A stretch of DNA of 64,000 nt from an uncultured Lachnospiraceae bacterium (GCA_947591155.1 CANQDA010000008.1:39698-103697), one strand, 5' to 3'. Positions 24,618 to 33,539 are shown, counted from the stretch's first letter. The notes: generated by a model not told the origin, from the letters alone. Translations and numbers: made by a program.

Positions 24618-25625
24618 TCATTGATATTGATTCTTATGCGGAGGTTCAAACAATCTCGGAACCTCGAATCCCCTTTTCCTTCTTTGCTGTACCATTCCAT
24701 AATTTAACTCAAGATATTCGCACCATTGCTTTAATGTTTTTGATTCTCCCATGTATTCTATGATTACATTATCAGACTTATTATTTTGTTGTTCCTTCAT
24801 CGTTGCCCATCGACAATTTTCTGGATAGTAGCCTTTATTGTTGTCTATCCTGTCTAGACTCAACTTTTCGTTGTACCCATTTGCCATTGCCCAATCTCTG
24901 AAATTTTCAAATGTTTTCCATTCTTCGCAAAATGTAATTCCATTCTCAAAATAATTTTTTCTAGCATGATAATTTTCAGAGCATCTAGTTTTAAGAGAAT
25001 TCCATTCTCTATAAAGTCTAGTTTTACTCATTCCATGTGTTATTCTTTTAGGTCTTTTTCTGCTCTCCACGCCCAAACATCCGCATGATTTTGTCCTAGA
25101 TTTCAAATCATTACCAACTATTATTTTTCTATTGCCGCAATCGCACTGACACAACCATGCTATTTCACCTCTTATTCTTCCTGATTGCTCTATTACTGTC
25201 AATCTTCCGTATCTCTTTCCTGTTAGATCATCATATCTAATTTTTTCTTTAGAAATACATCCGCAACTTTTTGTATGACCGTTTTTTAAATTTCCTCCAG
25301 CAACAGATATTGTATTTCCACAATCACACAAACAATCCCAAACTAATTTCCCTTCTTTTGATTTTTCTTCATTAAGAGAAACAACTTTCAATCTTCCGAA
25401 TTTTTTTCCTGTAAGATCAATTCTTTTCTTACTTGGCTTCCCAAGCGGATTGCATCCACAAGAAGTAGTCCTTCCATGCGTTAGGTCATATCCCAAAGCC
25501 AACTTTTGTTTCCCGCAATCACATTTGCAGAGCCACATTGTATTTCCATTTTTGTTATTCTCTGCCCTTTCAATTACAACCAATTTTCCAAATCTTTTAC
25601 CTATCAAATCTAATGCTTTTGCCAA
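24618..25625 (-). CDS. Homing endonuclease-like protein with four zinc-knuckle repeats
   Basis: 335 residues. Four repeats, each LTGKRFGKL..V followed by W.C.CDCG and T.SCGC, span residues ~5-190. The C-terminal nuclease-like part has GITFCEEWKTFENFRDWAMANGY, LSLDRIDNNKGYYPENCRWA and EQQNNKSDN. TTG start 25625 follows GAGGTG; that site overlaps the stop of the 25636-25776 gene. Related to 16551-17384. Such genes spread by cutting phage DNA lacking them; here it splits the head operon between minor head and scaffold genes. Confidence 0.8.
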   Translation of the reverse strand: MAKALDLIGKRFGKLVVIERAENNKNGNTMWLCKCDCGKQKLALGYDLTHGRTTSCGCNPLGKPSKKRIDLTGKKFGRLKVVSLNEEKSKEGKLVWDCLCDCGNTISVAGGNLKNGHTKSCGCISKEKIRYDDLTGKRYGRLTVIEQSGRIRGEIAWLCQCDCGNRKIIVGNDLKSRTKSCGCLGVESRKRPKRITHGMSKTRLYREWNSLKTRCSENYHARKNYFENGITFCEEWKTFENFRDWAMANGYNEKLSLDRIDNNKGYYPENCRWATMKEQQNNKSDNVIIEYMGESKTLKQWCEYLELNYGMVQQRRKRGFEVPRLFEPPHKNQYQ

Positions 25626-25635
25626 TCATATCACC

Positions 25636-25776
25636 TCAATCGCTATAATCATGTATGCACCAGCGTGTTTCAATGGAAAAATCTGTTTTGCATTTTCCAT
25701 TCCCTATGAAGTAGTACGCAAAATCCTCAATATGTGCTGATACAAAGAACAATGCCATTATCAATTTCTTCCTCAT
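25636..25776 (-). CDS. Small hypothetical protein (46 aa)
   Basis: ATG after AGAGGTGCGGC; reads MRKKLIMALFFVSAHIEDF, then a Cys-containing C-terminus (NGKCKTDFSIETRWCIHDY). Its stop codon is shared with the ribosome binding site of the endonuclease gene. No family recognised. Confidence 0.5.
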   Translation of the reverse strand: MRKKLIMALFFVSAHIEDFAYYFIGNGKCKTDFSIETRWCIHDYSD

Positions 25777-25827
25777 GCCGCACCTCTTTCCACCAAACTA
25801 TTGGATTCATCTTTTGCAAAATAATTC

Positions 25828-25856
25828 TTGAAAAGAAGTCTCGGCTGTGATATGAT
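25828..25856 (+). promoter_or_regulatory. Plus-strand promoter of a small RNA
   Basis: TTGAAA (25828-25833), 17 nt, TATGAT (25851-25856), on the strand opposite to the head operon. Confidence 0.65.
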
Positions 25857-25862
25857 TGTATT

Positions 25863-25932
25863 TATCAGAGGGAGACTTCTGCGTATGGAGTGTTGCTGTC
25901 ATCGCAAGTGGGGCAACGCTCCTACTTTTTTA
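25863..25932 (+). ncRNA. Small counter-transcript opposite the RHH gene 3' end
   Basis: From promoter 25828-25856 a transcript would start near 25863 and end at a strong terminator: GGAGTGTTGC/GCAACGCTCC (25887-25896 with 25913-25922) followed by TACTTTTTT. Length about 70 nt. Its 3' end overlaps the stop of the convergent RHH gene (25922), so it could act as antisense to that mRNA. An 18-codon frame (start 25885) lies inside but has no strong ribosome site. Confidence 0.6.
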
Positions 25933-26095
25933 TGCCCTTAACTTTCTCAATCCCAATCCTTATCAATTCAAGCAATGTATATCCATGCTCTTTAGAAAAC
26001 CTTGTTATTTCTTCCTTTTCTTCTTTTGTTACACGAATATAAAGCCTGTCATTCATTGGATTATCAGTCTTGGGTCTACCTGTGCGTGGCGACAT
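25922..26095 (-). CDS. Ribbon-helix-helix regulator (57 aa)
   Basis: Reads MSPRTGRPKTDNPMND then LYIRVTKEEKEEITRFSKE and LLELIRIGIEKVKGIKK, an RHH fold of CopG/Arc type. GAGGTG precedes the ATG. It has its own strong promoter (26126-26154) whose -10 is flanked by GTGCGTAC repeats, and a small plus-strand RNA overlaps its 3' end. Probably an autoregulated repressor of a mobile cassette. Confidence 0.7.
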   Translation of the reverse strand: MSPRTGRPKTDNPMNDRLYIRVTKEEKEEITRFSKEHGYTLLELIRIGIEKVKGIKK

Positions 26096-26125
26096 TGTTT
26101 CACCTCACTTTCTGTACGCACTTTA

Positions 26126-26154
26126 ATTATATTATAGTACGCACAAAAAGTCAA
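26126..26154 (-). promoter_or_regulatory. Promoter of RHH gene with repeated operator
   Basis: TTGACT (26149-26154), 17 nt, TATAAT (26126-26131). GTGCGTAC occurs twice as a direct repeat (around 26137-26144 and 26114-26121), bracketing the -10 box; likely RHH operator half sites. Confidence 0.75.
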
Positions 26155-26160
26155 GAGGTT

Positions 26161-26799
26161 TTAAAAATATTTTATAGAGCATCTGCATCCGCAAATTTGG
26201 TCTAGACTTGGTGAAAACGAAACGTCCTTTGGGAAAAACATCAGCGAATCGCCCACAAGGAACGGCTCCGTAATTTTCTTTACCGTGCCGCCGACCATCA
26301 AATGCGTTTTCCGCTCCCTTTTGTCCCTCACGTCAACCCACTGCTTTTTGGTCTTCCCGGAAGCGATAGCATGTAAAAAATCCTTGTAATTCAATGACGT
26401 GTTCGATTCATTCTCACTCAAGTACATCGCACGGTCTAAGGAATAATAGTAAGGATCCTCTTCATGGCTTTTTGTCGAATCTATCACATCATAAGCAAAC
26501 TGTGAAATATACAAGTCCATGTGTTCGTCTATGTCCATGCGGCTTGATATGGCTTGTCTGTATCCGCTGTCAAACCTCTGCCTTGCAGTTTCCCAGTTCA
26601 CCATCCCGTACTGCTGCATGGTGAATAGCAAAATCAGAACTGGAAGAAAGGCATTCTCAAAATCCTCCGACAATGAAACCCTTTCTTCCTTTTGCTCTTC
26701 GCTGATATCCATCTCTTTAAAGTACTCATCGTATGGTTCTGAGCGCTTATTCTTGACAAGGCTGTTTAGCTGGTCAAAGCTTCTTACATTCTCAAACAT
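26161..26799 (-). CDS. Minor head protein (SPP1 gp7-like)
   Basis: 212 residues. The C-terminal part KTKKQWVDVRDKRERKTHLMVGG, then EPFLVGDSLMFFPKDVS and CGCRCSIKYF is the phage head morphogenesis (Mu F/SPP1 gp7) signature. It follows the portal gene, as usual, and helps portal incorporation and DNA ejection. Confidence 0.8.
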   Translation of the reverse strand: MFENVRSFDQLNSLVKNKRSEPYDEYFKEMDISEEQKEERVSLSEDFENAFLPVLILLFTMQQYGMVNWETARQRFDSGYRQAISSRMDIDEHMDLYISQFAYDVIDSTKSHEEDPYYYSLDRAMYLSENESNTSLNYKDFLHAIASGKTKKQWVDVRDKRERKTHLMVGGTVKKITEPFLVGDSLMFFPKDVSFSPSLDQICGCRCSIKYF

Positions 26800-26819
26800 G
26801 GCTAATCACTCCCTGTCGC

Positions 26820-28337
26820 TTAAGAGTTCTGTTCCTTCAGGATAGGAGACTGCTCCAACTGATCAGACATATCCTGCATTCCCGTCTGTTCCGTACTCTG
26901 TTTTGCCGCATTCTCATAAGCATATTTCTGGTACAGTTCAATCCCTTCCTTGCTGTCCGCCCATACCTGCTCAACGTCTGCAAAGATATCTGCCGCAATC
27001 AAGGCGTGCCGCCCGTTTATGCCGTGTGAAAGTAGTGCGCACAACGCATTCGACTTCGTTGAGATATCAAGATTCTTTCTCCTGATAAACTTATAGTTTA
27101 CGTCCGTGCTATGCACTTTCCTGATCTGGCTATCAGCAGGAAGAACCTTTGTATCCACAAGGCTGATTGCTTTTAGAATAAGTTCAAGTTCCTCTCGCTT
27201 TCCCTTTTCAATCATCTGCTGTTTCTGCATGGCGGCAATTTCAGCGTCATTCCACCCGGATGAAATATCCATCGCAACGCCAGTAGAACCGCCGCCGGAA
27301 GTATCATACTGGATTGGTACATTGCACATCTGCAATATCCAGTTCCTCTGTTTGTCGATAGAAGAAAGCGTGCTCTGATTATCGGAAGTGCTTGACAACG
27401 GCTGTATTTTGGGGTTTTTGTCCGCTCCGCTGCTTGTTAATACCCATTGCCCGCTTTCCGGGGTCTTTGTCTTTCCAGTTGTTTCGTCTTTCGGAAAATC
27501 AAGGTCATTCCCCCACCAGATTTCCTGTGTCCTCTGGGCGATATCGTTTGTCAGGTCAGAAACCATAACATTCAGCGAATCCTGCATGGAAAGAATGCGT
27601 TCAAAACACCCTGTCCTATCAAATGAACGCTCATATTCCACAATGGACACTCTTCCCAAAGGATTTATTTGTTCATCCAGGATTTCATCGTTGTGTATTT
27701 CAAATCTCTCTTTATCGGTAAAGCAAGTGAAATACACTCCGTCATCCGTTTCTGCATAAGTAACGCCCATCAACTTCTTTTGACCGACTCCGTTATTGTA
27801 CACGCAAAACGCATACCTGGAATCCAGAGTATATACATTTACCAAGGAGCCGACATACTCACCATCCTCGGTTTGCAGCACCTCATCCTCAAAATCAGTT
27901 TTAACGTCCACAAGCTGGTGTCCGATACCGCCGATTTCAAGGAACTCTGCCATCCACTGGTCTTTATATCCAATCCTCTCTCCATTGCCAAGCATCTCAT
28001 TCAGCGCATTGATTCCAGCATTATCAACGCTTTCATCCGTATTGTGCATTTCCTTGTTTCCACGCTGGACAAGCATAATGGTGTTGCTCCAAAAATAGCC
28101 AACGTTGAATTTTTTGACGTAATTAGAGATGTTGTCGCAAACCCGGATATCAATGTCTTTCCGCTTTGTCTTACGCCTTTTTAACGGCTGGATTCCACGG
28201 TCTATGTCAATCAGCTCTTGTATTCTCCTGGCGTTCATCTTGTGGATGGAATAAGCTTTTTGCAGCACCTCTATGATGTTTTCCCTGGTTATTTCTTTTA
28301 CATCTGTCAGAATCTTTTTTCTTCCAATCTGCGGCAC
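26820..28337 (-). CDS. Portal protein (SPP1 gp6-like)
   Basis: 505 residues with the SPP1 portal pattern: YSIHKMNARRIQELIDIDRG, NVGYFWSNTI, a GSLVNVYTLDSRYAFCVYNN beta region, SMQDSLNVMVSDLTNDIAQRTQ, the GVAMDISSGW clip/helix segment and a Gln/Glu-rich C-terminus. It forms the dodecameric ring through which DNA is packaged. Located between terminase and minor head genes. Confidence 0.9.
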   Translation of the reverse strand: MPQIGRKKILTDVKEITRENIIEVLQKAYSIHKMNARRIQELIDIDRGIQPLKRRKTKRKDIDIRVCDNISNYVKKFNVGYFWSNTIMLVQRGNKEMHNTDESVDNAGINALNEMLGNGERIGYKDQWMAEFLEIGGIGHQLVDVKTDFEDEVLQTEDGEYVGSLVNVYTLDSRYAFCVYNNGVGQKKLMGVTYAETDDGVYFTCFTDKERFEIHNDEILDEQINPLGRVSIVEYERSFDRTGCFERILSMQDSLNVMVSDLTNDIAQRTQEIWWGNDLDFPKDETTGKTKTPESGQWVLTSSGADKNPKIQPLSSTSDNQSTLSSIDKQRNWILQMCNVPIQYDTSGGGSTGVAMDISSGWNDAEIAAMQKQQMIEKGKREELELILKAISLVDTKVLPADSQIRKVHSTDVNYKFIRRKNLDISTKSNALCALLSHGINGRHALIAADIFADVEQVWADSKEGIELYQKYAYENAAKQSTEQTGMQDMSDQLEQSPILKEQNS

Positions 28338-28355
28338 TTATTCCACCACCTTTCG

Positions 28356-28523
28356 TCAGGTCTTTTTCTTTACCCTCTGTTCTATCTCCACTTCTTTTTG
28401 CGTTAAGTATCTCCCACCAAACAAATGGCCGGAAGAGCAGGTATGCGGCATGTGCTCGTCACGCCAAAAACTGCTGTCCGGCTTCTTACTGTCCTTTTCT
28501 TTGCTCTTTTTGGATTTCTCCAT
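28356..28523 (-). CDS. Small basic phage protein before portal
   Basis: 55 residues from MEKSKKSKEKDSKKP, with WRDEHMPHTCSSGHLFGGRYL. GGGAGGAAAT precedes the ATG. An upstream frame to 28601 runs through a terminator and is not the start. Function unknown. Confidence 0.5.
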   Translation of the reverse strand: MEKSKKSKEKDSKKPDSSFWRDEHMPHTCSSGHLFGGRYLTQKEVEIEQRVKKKT

Positions 28524-28544
28524 CAAAATTTCCTCCCAAAAGGA

Positions 28545-28572
28545 AAAGCGCCTGGACTGCTCCGGGCGCTTT
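28545..28572 (-). terminator. Terminator between DUF1492 gene and portal unit
   Basis: AAAGCGCC/GGCGCTTT stem with further GGA/TCC pairing inside, followed by TCCTTTT on the minus strand. Confidence 0.65.
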
Positions 28573-28610
28573 ACTTCGCATACACTATAACATAAAAGCA
28601 ATATGACATT

Positions 28611-29036
28611 CTATGACAAGTATTCAGAACCATATAATTTTTCAAACTCAACTAAGGCAGAACCGTGTATCCTTACAATTTGCCTCCAAGAATAATTCAT
28701 CTTTTCCGCAATTTCATCCATCGTCTTGTACTCCACATATCTTGAAAAAAGTACCTGATAATAATTCTTGTTTGATAAAGAATCAATTTCACGGATTATT
28801 TTCTTTCTGGTATTTATGTAGTCATTTATCATGGATGACGTTTCATTTTCCAAATCCACAATTCTTGAAACGGCATTCCCGATCTTATCTTTATCGCTTG
28901 AAACCTGAATTTTTTCTTTATCCGTTGCGACCGTAATATCAGTTGCCAGGCTTCTAAGCTGGTAAATTTCGGATAGTTTATTCTGTATGGTTTTGTCAAT
29001 TCTTTCTATTTGCGATAAATATTTCTTAGTCGTCAC
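28611..29036 (-). CDS. DUF1492/ArpU-like late transcription regulator
   Basis: 141 residues. A long coiled coil (KYLSQIERIDKTIQNKLSEIY) leads to a sigma region 4-like HTH (VLFSRYVEYKTMDEIAEKMN, SWRQIVRIHGSALVEFEKLY). Proteins of this family switch on late or structural genes in Firmicutes phages. It sits between terminase and portal genes; a small terminase-like subunit is not otherwise visible. Confidence 0.75.
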   Translation of the reverse strand: MTTKKYLSQIERIDKTIQNKLSEIYQLRSLATDITVATDKEKIQVSSDKDKIGNAVSRIVDLENETSSMINDYINTRKKIIREIDSLSNKNYYQVLFSRYVEYKTMDEIAEKMNYSWRQIVRIHGSALVEFEKLYGSEYLS

Positions 29037-29051
29037 TTCTAACCATCCTTT

Positions 29052-30710
29052 CTAATATGGGCTATTGATTATCTCCGTTGGCTTCGGTGCTGGCGCATCT
29101 ATAAATCTTACAAGCTGCGACAAGCTGTCTGCGCTGTCATCATGCTCATTTATACCGATCTGTACGATTATTTCCAGTTCATCCATCGCAGCCTGGTATT
29201 CTTCGCTCCTGTGCTGCTTGTCCAAAAACACAAACCGCCTTATTATGTCACCGGAAGCAGCTATAATCTTTGCCATCTTCTCCATTCTTCCAGGTGCTTT
29301 TGTACTTGTGCAACTGCATTTATACTTCTGTTTTTCAAGCATTTCAGTGATATACATACAATACATATCGCCGCCGTTGTTTGCTTCAAAGTTGATCTGG
29401 TGTATTTCATTTCCCATAATTTTTCCGCACACTATAGGAAGCGTTTCTTCTTTCTTGCCTTTGTTGAATACCCAGTCATAAATATAAACATCCCCGTTTT
29501 CATATTCTCTCCCAATGGGCATTGAAAGGCTGTCCCCGCCACCCCAGGCAACATCGCAAGCAGAAACCCGTCTGCTGTCACCGTCCGGCAGCACCCCGTT
29601 GTAAAACCGCAGCTCGTCTGCCGGGAAAAGCAATCCTTCTCTCACGAATGGACTCTGCATAAATTTTGCCATCCACTCGTTCTTATCAAGCTTTGATTTC
29701 ATGTCGAGATAGTATGCTGTGGAAAAACCTTTCACAGAATAATCAAAGTTGGATTCACCGTTTTCATTCAAGGCAGGAATCTTTCTGAAGCGATACCTTG
29801 GGTCTTCTTTGAACTGTGCTTCAATTCGCCCAAGAGGATCCATGACATTCCACCTTGTTCCGACCATTAACTCCCTTGCGCCGTCATTTTTACGGTCAAC
29901 CATCTTATTGAGGTATTCCTGATAAGTATTTTCCAGTCGGATAGGGCTTAAGGAGTGCTCCCTATCCCTTACAAGGTCATCCACGTATAGATATCCGTCT
30001 TCTGATATGTCTACGGCTCCCGTCCATGTACCATCAATACCTCGGCACGTCATTGTGGCAAATCTATCAGGGTCATTGAAATTTATCTCAAAATCATCTG
30101 CGGATTTTCTTTCCAGCTTTGCATTTGGGAAAATTTCTGGAAATGTGTATTCTTTTGTAGAAGTAAGATTTAGAAGTTCGCCATAGAATCCTTTTGCAAG
30201 CCTGCCAGAATGTCCCCCCATTGCGCTATGGCTATTTGGTCTTTTCCCCATAATCCATGACAAAAAAAAGATGCACATACTGCTCTTACCAACACGACTC
30301 GGCATCGACAGTCCATAGAACGATATTTTCCTGTCTTCCAGGTCTTGAAGGTCTTTTGCCACAACGTTTAAGGTTTTCATTCTTGGCTCATAAAATTTCT
30401 TTTCAAATGGCCTGTCACGTTCCATAAACAGGACGTAACTTTCAAAGTTCCACGGCGCTTGAAATAGAAGCGTATCCCAATAAAGTCTTTCGTGCTTATC
30501 GTCAATTTTTCTTATGTTGCTCCAATTTTTTACATAGTCAGTGACGTTTAGAACATACTTATTTTCGTCAGGAAAATCGTTGTGCATATAATACATCAGG
30601 TCATACAGCATGGTGAGCTGGTCATATGTCGGCTTGCCGGACGGGCTTGTCCTGATCTTGTCCCTGACTTCATTCACTTTTCTTTTATACAGTTCAACCG
30701 TTACAGCCAT
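29052..30710 (-). CDS. terL: Terminase large subunit
   Basis: About 552 residues. The ATPase half has LSMPSRVGKSSMCIFFLSW (Walker A-like SRVGKSS), LYVDDLVRD (Walker B) and LMVGTRWNVMDP. The nuclease half has SACDVAWGGGDS (first acidic residue), INFEANNGGDMY and DDSADSLSQLVRF. It drives ATP-dependent packaging and cuts concatemers. ATG 30710 and GTG 30728 are both possible; the ribosome site lies in the loop of a terminator-like hairpin (30711-30754), so initiation may depend on that structure. Confidence 0.9.
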   Translation of the reverse strand: MAVTVELYKRKVNEVRDKIRTSPSGKPTYDQLTMLYDLMYYMHNDFPDENKYVLNVTDYVKNWSNIRKIDDKHERLYWDTLLFQAPWNFESYVLFMERDRPFEKKFYEPRMKTLNVVAKDLQDLEDRKISFYGLSMPSRVGKSSMCIFFLSWIMGKRPNSHSAMGGHSGRLAKGFYGELLNLTSTKEYTFPEIFPNAKLERKSADDFEINFNDPDRFATMTCRGIDGTWTGAVDISEDGYLYVDDLVRDREHSLSPIRLENTYQEYLNKMVDRKNDGARELMVGTRWNVMDPLGRIEAQFKEDPRYRFRKIPALNENGESNFDYSVKGFSTAYYLDMKSKLDKNEWMAKFMQSPFVREGLLFPADELRFYNGVLPDGDSRRVSACDVAWGGGDSLSMPIGREYENGDVYIYDWVFNKGKKEETLPIVCGKIMGNEIHQINFEANNGGDMYCMYITEMLEKQKYKCSCTSTKAPGRMEKMAKIIAASGDIIRRFVFLDKQHRSEEYQAAMDELEIIVQIGINEHDDSADSLSQLVRFIDAPAPKPTEIINSPY

Positions 30711-30754
30711 AAAAAAGAGCCAGACCACCTTTCCTCATAGTGTTGTCTGGCTCT
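30711..30754 (-). terminator. Terminator/attenuator overlapping the terminase start
   Basis: AGAGCCAGAC/GTCTGGCTCT, 10 perfect base pairs, followed by TTTTTT on the minus strand. The 19-nt loop carries the GAGGAAAGG of the terminase. It separates the RNA-repair genes from the late module. Confidence 0.75.
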
Positions 30755-30789
30755 CAAATGTGCTATTGCACTGGCTCTCTTATCTCTAT

Positions 30790-31377
30790 TTATTTTTTAT
30801 TCCATTCAAGACCAAAATCTGTTCTTTTGATTTTACAAGCGGGTTCCCCTTGCCTATCATAAAATACAAGTCCCTCAATGTAATTCTCTGAAAGATATTT
30901 CTTGATTCCCTCAAAAGTCCTCTCTAACTCTACTACTTCCGTACCATGACGAACAAGCACGTCATAATCCATATTGTACGGATTTCCTTGAAAATGTTTT
31001 CCAATCGCCTCATAAGTTCCGTCTGGAAGTTTCAACCCTTGATAATTCCACATGGATTCTGTATAATACGCTTCTCTGAACCACTTATCCTCTGCCTTAT
31101 TATCGTCCACTTTTACCCAACAAGGAAAATGCCCAGTCACTGGATCTGGTTCTTCTTGACATTTAATCGCATCTTTAGGAATAGGCTTTCCTTTCTTTGC
31201 ATCATACCTCTTGTAAAATTCTCCATTTATGACTGCGCAACATGAACCATCTATTTTCACTGTCGCAGTTCCCTCTCCAGCAAGCACCCATTCCATCCCT
31301 GGAACAACCTTGTCTAATACACGGACTACTTTGTGATTTTCAAATTCTCTCTCGAAAAGCGTTGGTATCTTTTTCAT
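30790..31377 (-). CDS. RNA ligase (nucleotidyltransferase family)
   Basis: 195 residues from MKKIPTLFEREFENHK (AAGGGAG 5-6 nt upstream). Motif I is TVKIDGSC (Lys adenylated), motif IV EGLVFYDR, motif V KIKRTDFGLEW; the FQGNPYNMDYD segment also fits. This is the compact phage RNA ligase type (DUF5565-like, from memory), which seals 3'-OH/5'-phosphate ends. It directly follows rtcB (61-nt gap), so two ligases of opposite chemistry are co-expressed next to tRNA genes. Confidence 0.8.
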   Translation of the reverse strand: MKKIPTLFEREFENHKVVRVLDKVVPGMEWVLAGEGTATVKIDGSCCAVINGEFYKRYDAKKGKPIPKDAIKCQEEPDPVTGHFPCWVKVDDNKAEDKWFREAYYTESMWNYQGLKLPDGTYEAIGKHFQGNPYNMDYDVLVRHGTEVVELERTFEGIKKYLSENYIEGLVFYDRQGEPACKIKRTDFGLEWNKK

Positions 31378-31437
31378 TTTGACTCCCTTGACAAGTTTTT
31401 TCGTTATACATTCTGCCAATGGCTCTCTTATTATACT

Positions 31438-32646
31438 CTATTCACTTGCCTTGAAATTATAAATCGGCTTGATTATTTTTACGATTTCAACCGTATCTTT
31501 TATGTTATCAATAATTTCCTTTATCGGCTTGTAAGCCATAGGGCTTTCATCAATCGTTGACCGATTTACAGAAGTTGTATAAATACCTTCCATTGACTTT
31601 TCAAAATCTTCCAAAGAAATGCTTTCCTTTGCTTTGGAACGGCTCATGATCCTACCGGCTCCATGAGGTGCGGAGAAGTTCCAATCTGGATTTCCCTTTC
31701 CTCTGCCAAGGATACAGCCGTCTCGCATATTGATTGGAATTAAAAGCAACTCCCCTTCTTTCGCAGATATCGCACCCTTGCGAACCATATTTGTGTCATG
31801 CTCGATATAGTTGTGTATGGTCTCAAATCTCGGCGTCTCCTTATTTATTTGCCATCCCATGTAGTAAGCTATAATGGCTTGCATTGTATTCCTGTTGATA
31901 TGGGCAAATTCTTGGCATAGTTTCATGTCATGCAGATACATTTCCCTATGTTCTCCAACCAGATAAGACAATTCCTTTGGCACATTCGTAGAATTCTTCC
32001 CATAACTATTTTTCAATTCCTTAATTGCCTTGCTGATCTCCTTTTCTCTTCCAGCTGCCTTGTACTCCAAAATCAGTTTTTCACTGTCTTCCTTGAAATT
32101 TGACTTGCCAGAAATATCATCAATCGCCATCTGCTGATAAATTTCAGCAACCTGTTTTCCAAGGTTTCTGCTCCCACTGTGGATAATCAGGTATTTTCTC
32201 CCGCAATCGTCAATATCCAATTCCAAAAAGTGATTTCCACCCCCAAGTGTTCCAAGGCTTCTTTTTATCCAGTCCACATTTTTCAATTTATCTTTGCAGT
32301 ATAACTGATTGACAATGTTTTCCGCCATATCGCCCTGCTCTTCATCGTGAACATTCCTTCCGCTAGGAACATACTTTCTGATAACATCATCCAGTCTCGC
32401 AAGGTCAACATCGATATTGCCGAGTTGAAGAACTCCCATCCCGCACCCAATATCAACACCGACTATGTTGGGAATTACTTTGTCACCCAAATCTGCCGTA
32501 AAGCCAATAACACAACCTGCCCCGGAATGAACATCCGGCATAATCCTGACTTTGCAATCCGCAAACGCAGGCTGTTTCACCAACGTATAAATCTGATTCA
32601 ATGCTTCATGCTCTATATTGTCCGTAAATATCTTTAAATCGCTCAT
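31438..32646 (-). CDS. rtcB: RNA-splicing ligase RtcB
   Basis: 402 residues with all RtcB landmarks: MPDVHSGAGCVIG, GVDIGCGMG (metal-binding Cys), GTLGGGNHF, IHSGSRNLGK, and SAPHGAGR with the guanylated His. RtcB joins 2',3'-cyclic phosphate or 3'-phosphate ends to 5'-OH ends, the products of anticodon nucleases and toxins. In bacteria rtcB is often in one operon with Ro60 (rsr) and Y RNA genes; here a Ro60-like gene and Y-like RNAs lie 4-6 kb upstream on the same strand. Confidence 0.93.
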   Translation of the reverse strand: MSDLKIFTDNIEHEALNQIYTLVKQPAFADCKVRIMPDVHSGAGCVIGFTADLGDKVIPNIVGVDIGCGMGVLQLGNIDVDLARLDDVIRKYVPSGRNVHDEEQGDMAENIVNQLYCKDKLKNVDWIKRSLGTLGGGNHFLELDIDDCGRKYLIIHSGSRNLGKQVAEIYQQMAIDDISGKSNFKEDSEKLILEYKAAGREKEISKAIKELKNSYGKNSTNVPKELSYLVGEHREMYLHDMKLCQEFAHINRNTMQAIIAYYMGWQINKETPRFETIHNYIEHDTNMVRKGAISAKEGELLLIPINMRDGCILGRGKGNPDWNFSAPHGAGRIMSRSKAKESISLEDFEKSMEGIYTTSVNRSTIDESPMAYKPIKEIIDNIKDTVEIVKIIKPIYNFKASE

Positions 32647-32682
32647 TTTCTCACCTTAAAAATTTAATAGCATCTCACAATA

Positions 32683-32901
32683 TTATAAATGCATTTGATT
32701 GTAATTTACAAGAAATAATTTCTTGCAGTTACTCCCCTTACACTGGAATTCCTGGTTTTCAATCCTGGCTCCGTCACTTAATGGGAACTGCCGCTTTCCA
32801 CAGTGAGGGCAACATACCCATAGAATCCCTGTCTTATAATCTTTTTGCGTGTACGCCTGCCCGTTGCTTGGTTCTGGCGGATTCATAAAATTACCTATCA
32901 T
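32683..32901 (-). CDS. Small zinc-ribbon protein
   Basis: 72 residues with CCPHCGKRQF and FQCKGSNCKKLF, a four-Cys zinc ribbon. Unknown partner; such proteins often bind nucleic acid. It precedes rtcB. Confidence 0.6.
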   Translation of the reverse strand: MIGNFMNPPEPSNGQAYTQKDYKTGILWVCCPHCGKRQFPLSDGARIENQEFQCKGSNCKKLFLVNYNQMHL

Positions 32902-32924
32902 CTAAACTCCCCACTTTTTTCACG

Positions 32925-33164
32925 TCAATTTTCTATTGGTTCCTCATTGTAGGCATTTTTCCACCAATCAAATTTATCTACTTCCGGTTCCGAATTGCAT
33001 TCTTTCAATTTCCCATATCTGCAATGCCATTTTGCGTAATTCCACCTGGAGCCCCATATATCGAATCCGCTTTTAGTCCTTTTCATATATTCTTTTAACC
33101 TTGGATAATATAACCATGCACCTATGAAATCAATTATTCTTCTTAAATATTCCATTTCTTTCAT
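32925..33164 (-). CDS. Hypothetical protein, Trp-rich
   Basis: 79 residues with YYPRLKEYMKRTKSGFDIWG and HCRYGKLKECNSEPEVDKFDWWKN. No domain recognised. Overlaps the 3' end of the upstream gene by 35 nt in another frame. Confidence 0.5.
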   Translation of the reverse strand: MKEMEYLRRIIDFIGAWLYYPRLKEYMKRTKSGFDIWGSRWNYAKWHCRYGKLKECNSEPEVDKFDWWKNAYNEEPIEN

Positions 33165-33510
33165 CTACCTTTTCTTGATTATTCCCTTCATGAATCCCAA
33201 CCCATAAGCTTCCAGTATAAATTCTGCTGCCTTTATCATATCCTTCTCTGGAATTATATTCGATATACGGCTTTATGTACTCCATAAGTTGCTTTGCCAC
33301 ATCTTCTTTGATATAATCATCATGCGCATCTGAAAATCTCGGGTGGACTTCAACGCTTATTTGAACTTTTTTCAAGTTGAATTTTCCTGAAAAGACGTTT
33401 TGCCTTCTTTTAACGTCCATTAAGTTCTGAATTTCAGATCGGAGCCTGGCATTTTCCGCAATCAACTCTTTTTTGGACTTCCGATTTTTCCATTTTTGAA
33501 ATAGATTCAT
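33130..33510 (-). CDS. Hypothetical protein with coiled-coil N-terminus
   Basis: 126 residues from MNLFQKWKNRKSKKEL; a short coiled coil (ENARLRSEIQNLMD) then a beta-rich domain (KKVQISVEVHPRFSDAHDDY, GSLWVGIHEGNNQ). An ATG at 33531 is an alternative start. Function unknown. Confidence 0.5.
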   Translation of the reverse strand: MNLFQKWKNRKSKKELIAENARLRSEIQNLMDVKRRQNVFSGKFNLKKVQISVEVHPRFSDAHDDYIKEDVAKQLMEYIKPYIEYNSREGYDKGSRIYTGSLWVGIHEGNNQEKVDERNGIFKKNN

Positions 33511-33539
33511 TTCCAGCAAACCTTTCAACATGCCATGCT

